64,000 bases of DNA from positions 1,639,601 to 1,703,600 of the forward strand of contig MU001493.1 in assembly GCA_010093485.1 (NCBI GenBank). Direction: 5' to 3'. Origin of the DNA: Karstenula rhodostoma CBS 690.94. Its lineage: Eukaryota; Ascomycota; Dothideomycetes; Pleosporales; Didymosphaeriaceae. Shown here one piece after another: positions 22,195 through 34,464 of this stretch. A model generated the notes under the pieces. The model made no database searches and had not been told where the DNA came from. It was given only the letters and a program-made list of their open reading frames with translations. The translations under genes and the position numbers were made by a program. Every line of letters starts with the position of its first letter. Position 1 is the stretch's first letter.

Positions 22195-23884
22195 GGTGGG
22201 CTAGAGCTTGCGCTCTTGAATATCGGACTGCTCAAGAAAAGAGAAATTAGAGCCTCGAGACGTACGGAGAGGATGCCTTGTTATAATCGAGTCCAAAACT
22301 ATAGGGAAGTCCCATTTACCTGTCCTAGGGAGATTGTGGGATAATATAAATGTTTGCGTTCACACTACCGAGTCATTATGGCAGGCCACAGGCTTACGCA
22401 GGGTTCCAAGGTCCCCGCAATAAGCAACAAAGCCAGTTGACGATGAGCCAGGAATGCGGACAGGGCGGAGGCAGCAGAGCGCATAAGCGAGTAAGCTGGG
22501 CGACCTCAACGCGTACTCGTAGCGTGCAAGTCACACCGCGGTGGGAAACACGGGACGATTCCACACTTGCGGGTGCGACCATCGGGGTTCCGGTTGTCGT
22601 CAATGGCTGGTGGATGCAGTAGAGCTGCAGCGGTAGAGCTTACCGATGAGGGTACGTTGAGTGGCGGCGACGTTAGAATGCAGTACATTGCTGCCGCGGC
22701 TCCACCATGCATGTCTTGGTTGTCCACAGGATGAGGAGGTGCAGATTGTATGTAGAGTGATGATCCCATTGATGCTCCTCGGGAGGATATTAGCTTTGTA
22801 TTGGTTCCATCTCGGAGGACTTTTGAATGCGAAGTCGCATTTGGCGTGCGGGAAGGAAGGAGGCTTGCTCAACCGATGACGGAAGGCTTGATGTGGGGTG
22901 ATCCCCACGCCGCCGCTCGAGCTGAATAGCGATACTTCGCAGAACCGCAAAAGCATGTGAATTGAAAGCTCTATGCCGATGCCTGCATTGCATCTTGACT
23001 TGCTGGCTTTAGAAGTGAGCAGTCCTCCCGTCCACAGCAAGCAACACTGCATTTCATGTTACAATGTGAAAGTTGCAAGCCGGTCTTCGTATTATGTTGA
23101 CAGTTCGTACAAGCGACGACGAAACGCTGGAAGGTAGCAGCTGCACCCCGCGATGAGGCTTTTCAAGCTCAAGCTAAAGCTTCGCGTTTGCAAGGTGTGA
23201 TAGACCTTCCGAGGGGGCTACCGAGAGAGCTCAACGATTGGCAGGATGTCGGAATGAAGTCCTTCACCATTAGCGCGAACCGCGGGCTGCGCATAACATC
23301 ATTCCGTGATCCCCGTCTGGTGCCGTCGTTGCGCTTCTGCAAGCACAAGAACCTCTTTGGACTGGTGCACGTACGGAGAGATCCCCGGAACAGGACGAGG
23401 GTGACACTTGTCGAAGATGGACACCAGACAAGCTGCACGGGACCACTTTGTGCAATGGTTTCCAGTCGCCACCAAATAACCCGCAAATAGACACATGTCT
23501 GAAGAACTTGTGTTATATTGTAGTCATAGATGCCTATGTCTCCGGGTAGTCGTGGAGCATTGACACTGTAGCCATGCTGCATGGTGATGTAGGTTTAACC
23601 CCGCCATGTTGCTTCATGTTAACATTGTGAAGGATGCTGCAATCACATGCGCGTGAGGGTCTGGCGACACAAGGTGGGCCGTGTTACCTCAGGATGCATC
23701 GGTAAACCAGGCTTGTCTCGAGCTACCACCTCTTGACCACACTACTGATGTCCAAACAGAACATATGCCACGTTAATGACAAACATAGCCAGAAAAACGG
23801 AGCGGGAGCTGGACCACATCCTGATCTTCAATTCTCAGGGATTCATCCGTGCCGCTTCTACCTCTTCAAGTCAGAGCCTTCCCT
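22195..23884. other. Intergenic, includes alpha-glucosidase promoter
   Basis: 1.7 kb upstream of the GH31 start and downstream of the Ser/Thr-rich membrane protein. Frames of up to 150 codons overlap on both strands without splice signals or motifs and are not supported. No repeat was noticed. A GH31 promoter would lie within 22,200-22,900. Confidence 0.4.
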
Positions 23885-24579
23885 TCATCTTTGTCTCCCA
23901 GTGTCGCTACCCTGCAACTCGGCTATTTCAGTAGCATGCAACTCCACCGGCGGATGCCTTGTCGGCAACTCCTGCACCTGTCCGGTCGCCTGATACAGCT
24001 CCTTCCTATCGTCCTTGTAGGATGAAGGAGCCGCAAGTTCATACGCTTGAGTGCCTTTCTTCCGCCGTATGAAGAACCACCACACGCCAACAATGCATGT
24101 TATAAGTAGCGCGGCTCCTCCTATGCCGATGCCTACTGCTGCGCCGGTACTGAGACCGCCAGATGATTCTTGTGTGGGTGCGCTTGTGGCGGACGAGGTC
24201 GGTGATGCCGTTGCAGAAAACGAAGTTATCGAGGAAGAGGAGGTTGTCGACGTGAGGTCGGAAGCCGAGAACGTGCTGAAAAACGTAGGTTCGCTCTCCG
24301 TCACGCAACACGTCCTGCATGTCTTGTTCGCGCACCTATCCTCGCAGGCACATAGTCAGTGAAGTCAGAACAGTGGGGCCAGATGCGAAGTGTCCATGTC
24401 TTAGACGTAGCGGCTTCGCACCGAGAAGTATCGTACACCCAATCGCGGTCGCAGTCATTTTCGTTGCTGCACGAGTCGCCTAGACAGTGCCCCTCCCAAG
24501 TACACACCGCTTCGGTCGCACTGCTGGTTCGCGATGCCGTGCGCGTCTGTTTTGTGAGCGAGGTAACGGTTGAAGACAT
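23885..24579 (-). CDS. Cys-rich, Ser/Thr-rich single-pass membrane protein (gene structure incomplete)
   Basis: The 3' part is secure. A frame ending at 23885 encodes CxxCC-type Cys residues, a Ser/Thr stalk, a Gly/Ala-rich transmembrane segment (GIGIGGAALLITCIVGVWWFF) and a basic RRKK stop-transfer, then a tail of about 45 cytosolic residues. Upstream, 24579-24360 carries a second Cys motif, CTWEGHCLGDSCSNENDCD, in another frame. It fits as an upstream exon, but I could not find a clearly convincing intron joining the two; one candidate is a GTGTAC donor near 24443 to a GCGAG acceptor near 24350. A third Cys-containing frame reaches 24754, and no signal peptide was located, so the true 5' end is open. 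Similar layouts occur in fungal cell-surface proteins of unknown role. Confidence 0.6.
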
Positions 24580-25041
24580 TAATGTGTGCCAAGGAAGGAC
24601 TCGAAGGTCCTTCTAACCTCGAAGTGCGTCGCGCAAGAAAGAGGACCGCTACGGGCGAAGCTTTTAGTGTGTGGGAGTCAAGATCGCAGAAGGCTGAGGT
24701 CTTGGAGTTAGCAGTTGAGGATTGCGGGCTGCAGGTGGTAGCCGCATTGCCCAATTGACATCTGGAAACGATGCTCTATCGACCTACCACTCTTGGACGC
24801 ACGGGCGAAAACATGGTAAGGCTATTAGGCAGCATTTGCATGTCTCCCGTTCTCGGTAATTGTTATATGTTATGTTGAGTGACTGTTGATGCTGTAGCAC
24901 TATCTGATAGCCATCTGGAAGCCTGCACTTCCCTAAGCCAAGCACTGCGACGACGGCTCATAGATTCTAGCTACCGCTGTGCTGGGTGACTAGACGATAT
25001 GCGCAAGAGTCAGCGAAACGCTGTTCCAACCGAGCCAGCAT
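24580..25041. other. Intergenic, possible 5' exons of the membrane protein
   Basis: The part up to 24754 has a Cys-containing frame on the minus strand that may belong to the neighbouring membrane protein. The rest shows nothing recognisable. Confidence 0.3.
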
Positions 25042-25684
25042 TTACGTATTTCGTCTCGCTTCCAGCCACTCCGTGACATCTTTTGTGTTTTGGTCTGGGG
25101 AAAGACAGGATACCAGACGTTGACGATCTACCCTTCCTCGATTGCTAGCGCAAGCCTCTTCACAAGGCTTTTCCCTTCTACCCTGCCACTCAAACACCGG
25201 CAGTTTTAGTGCTATCGCAAACTCCAATGTCTCGTCCGAACAGCAGATCGTGTGGCAGATGTAACCGCTCTCGTGCTTCCTTTTGATAAACCGTATTGAT
25301 GCTCTACTCTAAGCTGCCGCAGCTTGTCTGTCTCGTCGCAGAAGGAGCAAGCCTGGGAGGTACATCCCCGAGCACCAAGTATAGCGTTCCATCCTGAGGG
25401 ACGGGCAGGCGAGTATGGAATCGTGTACCTGCATTAGTCAGTAGTTCATCGACGACTGCTGTGCCACCCAACCAGACTGACGCGCCGTATCTGGGGCAAT
25501 GGAGCCTACGTGCGAACAACGTGTTGTGCTTCAAATAGTCTACCGGTACTAGCAAGCCCTCTTGACGTGCGTCGTGCAGCTTTTGAAGGTGGAGCGGGAA
25601 GCATGCGGAGCTCGAGCGGAACCAATTGCCGAGCACGCGTTGCACATTAGTGAACGATGACGTCAAGACGATGGCCAATGACAA
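25042..25684 (-). CDS. Possible small gene of unknown function
   Basis: Two minus-strand frames, 25684-25304 and about 25290-25042, have balanced composition and could be exons of one gene divergent from the Rieske-AIF gene. The second contains a fairly ordered segment (HTICCSDETLEFAIALKLPVFEW split over its start). An internal GCAG at 25428 preceded by CTGACTAAT looks like an intron end. I could not complete a splice model, and no family is recognised. It may equally be non-coding. Confidence 0.25.
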
Positions 25685-25776
25685 CCACTCAAAGATGCAG
25701 CTGTCAGCAGGCGGGGTGCTTGCAAGGGAAGCTGTAGATGTCGTGCAATCGCTCTCCAGCTCGCTCGCTCTCTTTC

Positions 25777-27672
25777 ATGCAGTCGATACGCTTGCTCTCA
25801 CCTTTCCGAAGCTCCTACAGGCTCCACACAACGTTACGACCTCACTGCAAAACAGCTACCTTCACAACCACCACCAAACCGATGGCGCAAGAATACAAGG
25901 TCAAGGGGCTTTCTTCGTTGGATCTGAAGAATGGTGACAAGCAAGAGGTTGAAATAGAGGGTGTCGAAGGCGGAAAGGCTTTGATACTCAAGATCCAGGA
26001 CAAAATACATGCCACCGGGGCAAATTGTACACATTACGGTGCACCTCTGGCAAAGGGTGTACTTACGCCGGAAGGACGACTGACGTGTCCATGGCACGGC
26101 GGTAGGTTTAGCATTGCCTTCTGAATGCCTGAGCTAACGCCTGTCAGCTTGCTTCAACGTCTCCACGGGAGATGTGGAAGATGCACCCGCACTTGACCCG
26201 CTCTCCAAGTATGAAGTGTTCGAGAAGGGCGGTGCTGTCTACATCAAGGCCGACGAGGACGTCATCAAAGCGAACAGGCGATTCTTGAACCTTAAGTGCT
26301 CGGCCTCGAATGACCAGAAAGTGTTGGTCATCGGAGGGTAGGTCATGCAATAGCAATGGTCGTAATGCACTAACTCTGGCGCACAGTGGTTCCGGAACCC
26401 TCGGCGCAGTCGAAGGTCTGCGTGGGGGAGGATACAAAGGCGCCATCACCGTACTATCAAAGGAGGGTTATCGCCCCATCGACCGTACCAAGCTGTCCAA
26501 AGCATTGCTTGCAGACCTGTCCAAAGCCGCCTGGAGACAACCAGACTTTTACAAAGATGCCTCGATCGACATTGTGCAAGCAGAGGTGAGCAGTGTAGAC
26601 TTCTCCGCCAAGAAGGTGTTCACCAAAGGTGGGGAAACATACGAGTACACAAAGCTGGTGCTGGCAACTGGAGGAACGCCCCGATGGCTACCATCCGAAG
26701 GCTTGAAAGGAGATCTGGGTAACGTGTTCATTCTACGAGCGTTGCCCGATGCGCAGAACATCGTAAAGGCTGTTGGTGACAACGGCAAGAAGATTGTTGT
26801 TGTGGGTAGTTCCTTTATCGGCATGGAAGTGGGAAATTGCTTGGCCGGTATGAAGAACGACGTTACAATCGTGGGCATGGAAGAAGGTAAGCCAACTTGG
26901 CACTTTGGAAGAAAGTGCCATTGCTGACTTTGTAGCTCCCATGGAACGCGTCATGGGCAAGAAGGTCGGCGAGATCTTCCGAGGCCTCCTCGAGAAGAAC
27001 GGGGTCAAGTTCAAGATGGGAGCTAGTGTTGACAAGGCCACGCCCTCGACAAATGACTCATCGAAAGTAGGGGCCGTCCTCCTCAAGGATGGTACCGCTC
27101 TGGAAGCCGACATCGTGATAGAGGGTGTTGGTGTTGCACCGGCCACAGAGTACCTCAAGGACAACTCGGCAGTGCAGCTGGAGAAGGATGGCTCGATATT
27201 AACCAATGAGGCATTCGAGGTTAAGGGCTTGAAGGACGTCTTCGCCATTGGTGACATTGCGACCTACCCTTACCACGGACCTGGCGGTAACGGTTCCCCA
27301 GTTCGTATTGAGCATTGGAACGTTGCACAGAACGCTGGCCGATCTGTGGCCAATACCATCAACAACCCAGGCTCGAAGCCCAAGCCGTTTATCCCCGTTT
27401 TCTGGTCAGCACTCGGCTCCCAGTTACGGTACTGCGGAAACACGGTCGGCGGTTACGACGACGTGATCATTTCAGGAGACACAAAGCAACCCTCTTTTGT
27501 GGCTTACTACACCAAAGGCGAAGAAGTGGTTGCTGTCTCCTCTATGGGCAAGGATCCGTACATGACCCAAGCCGCAGAGCTGATGCGAAGAAGCAAGATG
27601 CCCAAGAAGAGTGAGCTTCAGAAGGGTGTTGATATTCTCGAGATCGGCATCCCCTCGGAGATCAAGATCTAG
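25777..27672 (+). CDS. Mitochondrial Rieske-AIF oxidoreductase (AIFM3-like)
   Basis: Exons are 25777-26101, 26148-26337, 26387-26886 and 26936-27672, phases 1, 2 and 1, giving 583 residues. The first 35 residues (MQSIRLLSPFRSSYRLHTT and following) are basic with no acids, like a mitochondrial presequence. A later Met at residue 36 would give a form without it. Residues about 38-135 are a Rieske [2Fe-2S] domain with C-T-H near 84 and C-P-W-H near 104. A pyridine nucleotide-disulphide reductase fold follows, with a FAD-binding GGGSG motif near 170, an NAD-binding VVGSSFIGMEVG near 307 and FAIGDIA in the C-terminal part. The architecture matches the AIFM3/AIF-like group. The partner and reaction are unknown; electron transfer from NAD(P)H through FAD to the cluster is the likely chemistry. 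Confidence 0.93.
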
Positions 27673-29415
27673 GAGAACGTTGTTTCTACCAGGATGGTTT
27701 GGCAACAAGCAGGGTAGTGACTCCGGGGGAAAGAGCTTTGCTTCTTTGCCGCAAAAGATTCAATGCAATGGAAATTTAATGACATCAACCCTCAATGCTT
27801 TTGACCTAGATGGCCTCCCCTTGCGAGTGATGCCCGCAAGTGAACTCACGATAGACGATAGCGCCAAAACTAGACAGGCACTGGCAAGCCGGGCGGGAAA
27901 GTGGAACCGGCCGGGTGGTCATCACTAGCCGTCCAGCTTAATTTCCGAATCCACTTGCCCAGGGCTGGGCTAAAAACGCAAGGTAAGAATGGAACCTCTC
28001 GCCACAAGGCATTGCATCCCGTCCTTGCGACTGACGAGAGACGACCTTTGGATATCTCCAGGCCTCCATCGCAAGGACGAAGAGAAGATGCGAGTCATCG
28101 GCTGCGGGCGCTGATTGGCGTTGCTTGGCGGAGCGGAAGCAGATGCAGGGCGGATCCCTTGCAGACGGAGAGAGCCATGGGCGGAGGGCGGGTGTTTACA
28201 GCGCGAGCGCAGAACGCGTTGTTGACGGCTCCCTGGTGCGGAATAGGGCAGGGCAAGAGCTTCCCACGTCATCGCCCAACAGCGAGCGATGCTTATTACC
28301 TACTTCTAACATGTAGCGTTGTTTACATCGCGACGCGTCCCTTTTCACGGCATGGGTTGGCGATGGGCCCAGGAACAGCTCGACGGGCGCAACGGCGGTG
28401 GATTGATCATTGAGCTGTCCGTCGGCTCTACTCGTGGCAGCTGGCGCAGTTTGGACTTGATCTCAAGTGTTGCTGCGACCCTGCGATGAACTCGGCCTAC
28501 GCAGTACGACGATGGTGTCGAGGGAGCTCGGTCGGTGCAGCCATACGCGACGGGTGATGAACGCATGGCAAGCAATTTGCGCCATCCCGTTCCTATCCCG
28601 GCGTGTCGACTTGAAACATGGCAGCCCCTGCGTGTCCCCAGAAAGGGAGAGACTGCAGCCAGGACTGGAGCGCAGGGCGCCGGGCGCTGGGCGCTGGGCG
28701 TCTGCCGGCGGCGTGGTGAGGAGCATGGCAGATGCATGCGCAGAACGGGCGTGAGGAGGCAGATATGCTCGCCCACGAAGACGGCGTGCCGCTGCACGTC
28801 GCGTCCAGGCACGGCCCAGCCCAGACTGTCGCGGTACGACATGTTGGACAATGGACATTCTGAATATATCCTGTCCCCGGGCCCTGTGTAATGCCGGTGC
28901 TCTCCTTTTGAAGAACCGAGATTAGAGGCCTCCCAGCCGCGCCTGCTTCCTTCACCACTGCCAGTGCCTTGTCCAACCTCAGCAGCTCGCCGTCACAAGG
29001 CCTTCGGACCTCCGTCGTCGTCGTCGCCGCCGCCAACGCTGGACTCGGCGCCCTGCCGTTCGTTGCACGCCAGCCCTCGCAGACGCTGCGCGACCAGCCC
29101 GCTCGCTCTCGCATCCGCCGTGCATGTGAGGCACGCCAGAGCATCCACAACGCGCCGTGCCCGAGCGCCCCTCTCGCCTACCTGCGCGCTGCCGCCGCCA
29201 ATTCCCTCGACCGCCCGTCCGCTGCCCGCTGCCTGCCCGCTGCCCATCCATTGCCGCGCGCAGAGCCCTGAGCAGCAGTGAGCACCTCTCGTGCTGCCGC
29301 CCGCCTGGCCTGCGTCGACGCGCCTCCTCAGCGACGCTGCTGTTCCTGAAAGAATCGCTAGCCCCATTGGTGAGCCGTCACCGCAGCAGGCACGACACGC
29401 CGCTTCCCCTTATCC
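27673..29415. promoter_or_regulatory. Long intergenic region upstream of the kinase gene
   Basis: 1.74 kb between the AIF-like stop and the kinase start. From about 28,900 the sequence becomes very C-rich on the plus strand and probably belongs to a long 5' leader. Frames on both strands here follow the base bias and are not supported. Confidence 0.4.
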
Positions 29416-32400
29416 ATGTCTGCAATCGCAAACCGACCCTACCCGCCACAGTCACAGTCACAGTCGCCGCATTCGCAGCAGTATTACGCCTCCCAGCCGC
29501 CAGCATCACCAGACTCGAGGAAGCCCTCGCGAAATGGGATCGTCGCACCAACAACACCCCAGGCTCACAACTCCCCCCAACCTGCAGCAGGCTCGACCCT
29601 GAACACCCCGCGCGCCCCGTCCGCACACTCGCCCTCGCAGCCATCACCCCAGATGGCCACCGCCGCCATCACCACTGCTGGCGCCCCCATGCCACCGCCG
29701 CGCACGTCCTCGCACCGCAACCCGGCCAGCCCGTCGACCCCCCGAGCTGCGCAAGACGCGTCCCAGTCGCGCAGGAAAGGCAAGGACAACCCGCATCAGC
29801 AAGGGGGCGCCAGCAGATCGCGGCCCTCTCCATCGCAGCCATCACACAGCCGCTCCGCGTCCGCTGTCGGCCAACCCCCAATCGGCACGAATCTGCCCCG
29901 TGAAGAAAGCACCGTCATCAATAGGCTAGTGGTGGCAGACCCCCAAGAAGACATTGCCCGAGAGCAGGCGAGGCAAGCTGAAGCAATACCCACGACATCT
30001 GGAGCAGGCATTACGCCAATCACAGGCCTTGGTCTGGTAGGCAGCGAGGGTGTTGACGATGGAGGCCGAGGCGCAGGAAGGAGTCGCCAGGACCATTCCA
30101 CCAGCTCTGCGAAGCGCTCGCGGTTCGGCAACTATATCCTAGGACAGACGCTCGGCGAGGGCGAGTTTGGCAAGGTCAAAATGGGTTGGAAAAAAGACAG
30201 CAGTGTCGAAGTGGCTATCAAGCTCATAAGAAGAGAAACCCTGGGCAGCAACGCGAACCGCTTGCAGAAGATCTACCGCGAGATCCACATCCTTCGCGGT
30301 CTTGAGCATCCGAACATTGTGCGCCTGCACGAGATGGTGGAGACGGAGCGCCATATCGGTATCATATTAGAGTATGCGTCTGGCGGGGAACTGTTTGACT
30401 ACATCCTCAACCACAGATATCTCAAGGACAATGCGGCGCGCAGACTGTTCGCGCAACTCATCTCCGGTGTCGGCTACTTGCACAAGAGGGGCATCGTCCA
30501 CCGAGATCTGAAGCTTGAAAACTTGCTCCTCGACCGCAATAGGAATATCATCATTACGGATTTCGGATTCGCCAATACTTTTGATCCCAACGACGAGCTT
30601 GGCGAGGACATTGAGTTCAACCTAGGTAATAAGGATTACATCAAGGCAATGGGATTGGAAGGCACCGATGGAGCACGCCGGGGCGATCTCATGCAGACCA
30701 GCTGTGGCAGTCCGTGTTACGCAGCGCCCGAGCTGGTGGTCAGCGACTCGCTGTATACTGGTCGAAAAGTGGACGTATGGAGTTGCGGTGTGATCTTGGT
30801 ACGTACTGATTCAATGGCATCGGCTATACACAGAACCTAACATGTTGCAGTACGCCATGCTTGCCGGTTATCTACCCTTTGACGATGACCCAGCCAACCC
30901 CGAGGGCGACAACATCAACCTTTTATACAAGTATATCGTGTCTACCCCACTTACCTTTCCTGAGTATGTCACGCCGCATGCTCGAGATCTTCTGAAACGT
31001 ATTCTTGTACCCGACCCACGCAAACGCGCAGACCTGTTCGAAGTCGCTAGGCACAGCTGGCTCAGCGATTATGCGCATGTAGTGAGCTTTATTACCTCGA
31101 GCACGACCACCTCCAACGACGCCCAAAAAGCTCCTACTGCAAACAGTATGTTTAAGATTCGTCGGACTTCGAGCGACAGTATGCTAATCTGCCTCAGAAG
31201 ATCCGCTCGAGGCTCCTCCAGCTCTCGCAAGAAGCGCTTCGGTACGCGAACCAGGGAAACCTCATACAGCCGTCACGCCCGTCGGCGGTCTCACCGCCAA
31301 ACGTGATCAAATCAACTCACAAACGTCTGACAAGACCAAGAAAGACAACAAGCGCCGAACCGTGCAAGTCGAGTATGTGGCTCCTCAGTCACAAACTGCA
31401 CGTGGTGAAACATCACCGCCAACTGCTCCCGCAACGTCTTCCAAATCCCGTGTCAAGGACGCTGGGCCCACGGAGATTTCCGCCACGGATGGCTACAATG
31501 CTCGTCGGTCAACTACAACCAACAATATGGCCGACCCACCACGACCAGGACGCGAACCCCAAAGATCGGTCTCGGATTATACAGCATTCGGTACAGTGCC
31601 TGCAACATCTGCAACGCGTCCTTCAACAGGCGGAACATTGGGCGCAAATTCACGCTTGCCTTCACGAGGGAACTCGTACAGCCAGCCCGCTACTGCGACT
31701 GTTGCTCAAACCAACGTGGAAGGCCGGTTTTCCCAGCCCAAGGGCAAACAGTACTCAATTTCTGGACCGATAACGCAGGGCGGCGACGCAGGTATGGGTC
31801 AGCCCAGCATTGGACAGCCCAGCACCCAACGAGTGCAATCATTGCAAACAGAGCATAAAGGACACAAACGTTCGAACACGGTTAGTGAGACCCTAGGCAG
31901 GGTGACGTCGATGTTTTCGAGCCGTCAACCGTCCTATTCGCAAGATCCCAAAGGCTCGTCCATCTCCCAAAACTCGAACTACGCGCACGAGAACAGGCCG
32001 CAAAGATCATATCCACCCACTTCCATGCCTGGACCTATTGCTAACGAGGCGTTTCCCCGACAGAGCAATGAATCCAGCAGACGAACATCGTTTGGGTTCT
32101 CACGCAAAAGTACGAATGACTCCCATAATACGGGCAAGGCGGGACGAAGATTTTCTCTGTTGCCGAGTTCCTTGTCGAAAACCTTTGGCTCCGGGCACCG
32201 CGAGAGCATGCCGGCCCAGCCACATTCGGAGCGCCGCGGCTCTACAGCTGCGACGGGGAGACCAAGAGCTGGCTCTCGTCCGGGCGGCATGGCCTTTGGG
32301 CGTGGGAACGAATCCCGGTCTCCTAGTCAGAGCACCACGGGAAGTAACGTTCCAGGCTTCTATGATGGACCGCACGATAGCAGGCGCGCGGTTCCTGCAT

Positions 32401-32750
32401 CCGCTCCCCCAAACCAAACTCAGTTCGACTATGCATCGCCCGTTGGCGACGATAAGTTCCCTGGTCCTCAAGAACTGCATCCTACTGCACACCGACCGTA
32501 TCGTCATCATACAAACGACTCGGAAGCAAGCGACGGAGTCGCTCGGGGTCAACACAGGCCGCAGTATCCGTCCGGCATGGGCAGTGATGGACCGGAAGAA
32601 AGACAGAGGAAAGGCGTGCTGCAGAAGAGCAGGAAGTTCGCGGATGCGTACGATGAGAGTGCAGGCAACAAGGGGTCGAGTGGAAGCTCAAAGCGAGTAA
32701 TGGATTTTTTCCGAAGAATGGGCAGACAGCGGGGTAAGGAGGACCGGTGA
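29416..32750 (+). CDS. Ser/Thr protein kinase of the Kin4/KfsA type
   Basis: Exons are 29416-30798, 30851-31145 and 31198-32750, phases 0 and 1, giving 1076 residues. Residues 1-235 are Pro/Ser/Gln-rich and disordered. The kinase domain spans about 236-531: P-loop GEGEFGKV, catalytic Lys in VAIKLI, HRDLKLENLL near 361, DFGFAN near 381 and a CGSPCYAAPE activation segment. An insert of about 30 residues between DFG and the activation segment (DELGEDIEFNLGNKDYIKAM) is what points to the Kin4 group. Kin4 in yeast delays mitotic exit when the spindle is misplaced, and its Aspergillus counterpart KfsA influences septation. The 545-residue tail is basic, Ser/Arg-rich and disordered, ending in a short basic helix (VMDFFRRMGRQRGK) that could bind membrane or a spindle pole. 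Confidence 0.88.
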
Positions 32751-33523
32751 CTCAGTAGCGAGAAGTGAAGAGCTGAAATTGGCTCTATTTTTTGCCAACA
32801 TAGTTTGTCTACGGACACGATGCGGGCGTGTGTGCCGCGATGAAGAGCAGGGCCACTACGGATGAAGCATACCGGTGCAGTAACACTATCTGCATGGGAT
32901 ACATGAGGAAGCGCCATGGTGTCCTAATACTGCATCCGATCGGCGTTCTTGCGGCTTGAGGGTTTTATTATGTTCCAGCTTAAGGAGATCTTTGGGAAGA
33001 GCGTGGACAGGGGCGTCGGCAGACGTTGTAATTTCTATTGTGTGGTTCAATTCTTCGGCGAGAACATACTAGGAGGCGCGATCGGTGAGGGCATTGGCAA
33101 TTGAGGGGATGGACGCAATGCAGATAGTGTAGGATGCAGGAATCGATTGCTTGAATGGGAATTCTTTTCGTTTGTCCTTAACATGATCCATTCTTACAAC
33201 CATTGATGACAGGTTGATGCACCCAAAACTTATAAAATAACATGCGCATAGGGTTCACCTCTTAAATAAGTATGCCTAAGCCCCTAAACCGAAGAGACCC
33301 TAGACGCGGGCGTGGGCTCGCTGTTGACGCAGGAAGGGTCCAAGCTCCACTAACAAGGTCCACACGCCGACGTCACAAGGTTAGCCTGCATCTGCGTCCT
33401 GAGCTCCCCACACACGTTTTCCCCACGACATACATCCCTTATCTGAGTGCCACATTGGTATCCCAGCAACTGCAGAAGAAGAAGAAGAAGAAGTGCGATA
33501 CCAATCGAAGTGAAGTCGCGATC
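32751..33523. other. Intergenic with a short GAA tract
   Basis: The kinase 3' UTR and the sym1 promoter. A short pure (AGA)n run of seven units lies at 33473-33493, about 30 bp before the sym1 ATG. Nothing else was noticed. Confidence 0.45.
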
Positions 33524-34464
33524 ATGTTACGCTGGTAAGCGCGACCTGAATTCAGGGAGAACGATACGAGGTATAGAGCAAGGATGCTGATTGTCGATTC
33601 CACAGGTACCAGGCAAAGCTCAAAAGCGCACCTCTGCTTACCCAAAGTATAACTACAGCGGTACGATAACACCTTTCTCTTATATCATCCATCGCAATCC
33701 GCGCTCGAACCAGCGCCCACCTTCCTCCACATGGATCCGAGACGGACAGTGTCGTGGAGATCTGGGCTTGTATCGAAGACATAAGCAGAGAAACGTTGCT
33801 GACGAGCGAGACGGTTAGGTTCTCTTCGCTACTGGCGACGTAATCGCCCAACAAGCCGTCGAGAAAAAGGGTCTCGATAAACATGAACTCGCAAGGACAG
33901 GGCGCATGTTTGCGTACGGTGGCAGTACGTTTCCGCATATTCCTGCATCATCATCACCTCCCGCGGCGTTCTATTCATCGCCCGTATTTAACTACTCATC
34001 GCTGATTCTTCCCCACAGTCATCTTCGGCCCCGCAGCCACAAAATGGTACACCTTCCTTGCCAACCGCGTCTCCCTTTCCACCACCAACCGCACAATCGC
34101 CGCGCGCGTCGCCGCTGACCAATTCGTCTTCGCGCCCGTGAACATGACATGCTTCCTCTCCAGCATGGCCTACTTCGAGGGCAGCAGCGTAAAAGACAAG
34201 CTGAACAAGGCATGGGTGCCAGGCATGACAAACAATTTCTTGCTGTGGCCGTGGGTACAGGCTGTCAACTTCAAGTTCGTGCCGCTCGAGCACAGGGTCC
34301 TGGTTGTGAACTTTGTGGCCTTGGGCTGGAACTGCTACTTGAGCTACCTCAACTCCAGTGGTGGCGCGGAGAAGGGCACGGTAGATAGAATTGAAGCGAT
34401 GGAGGGGAAGGCAGAGAGGGAATTGAAGAAAATGGAAGGGAAGGAATTCAAGAAATCGATTTGA
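33524..34464 (+). CDS. sym1: Mpv17/PMP22 family protein (Sym1 orthologue)
   Basis: Exons are 33524-33534 (11 nt), 33606-33660, 33819-33924 and 34019-34464, phases 2, 0 and 1, giving 205 residues. The tiny first exon (MLRW split at TG/G) and the two short exons were recovered from the family pattern: [15 protein letters not shown], then [13 protein letters not shown], then [21 protein letters not shown]. The Mpv17 signature appears as [21 protein letters not shown] and [13 protein letters not shown]. Four hydrophobic helices are expected. Yeast Sym1 is an inner mitochondrial membrane protein needed under heat and ethanol stress. The last 35 residues (charged, Lys/Glu-rich) form an extension beyond the short yeast form. 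Confidence 0.93.

Noticed and set aside
22600..23582. Minus-strand frames of 137-150 codons upstream of the alpha-glucosidase
   Set aside because: Composition looks random, opposite-strand frames overlap, and no family or intron pattern supports them.
13000..27700. Secondary-metabolite or sugar-use cluster around agdA
   Set aside because: Neighbours are unrelated housekeeping genes; no regulator, transporter or synthase gene is present.
28463..29400. Several frames on both strands before the kinase
   Set aside because: They follow strong local C/G bias and overlap each other; most likely 5' leader and promoter.
29157..29903. 248-codon plus-strand frame overlapping the kinase start
   Set aside because: It is the shifted reading of the low-complexity Pro/Ser-rich kinase N-terminus.
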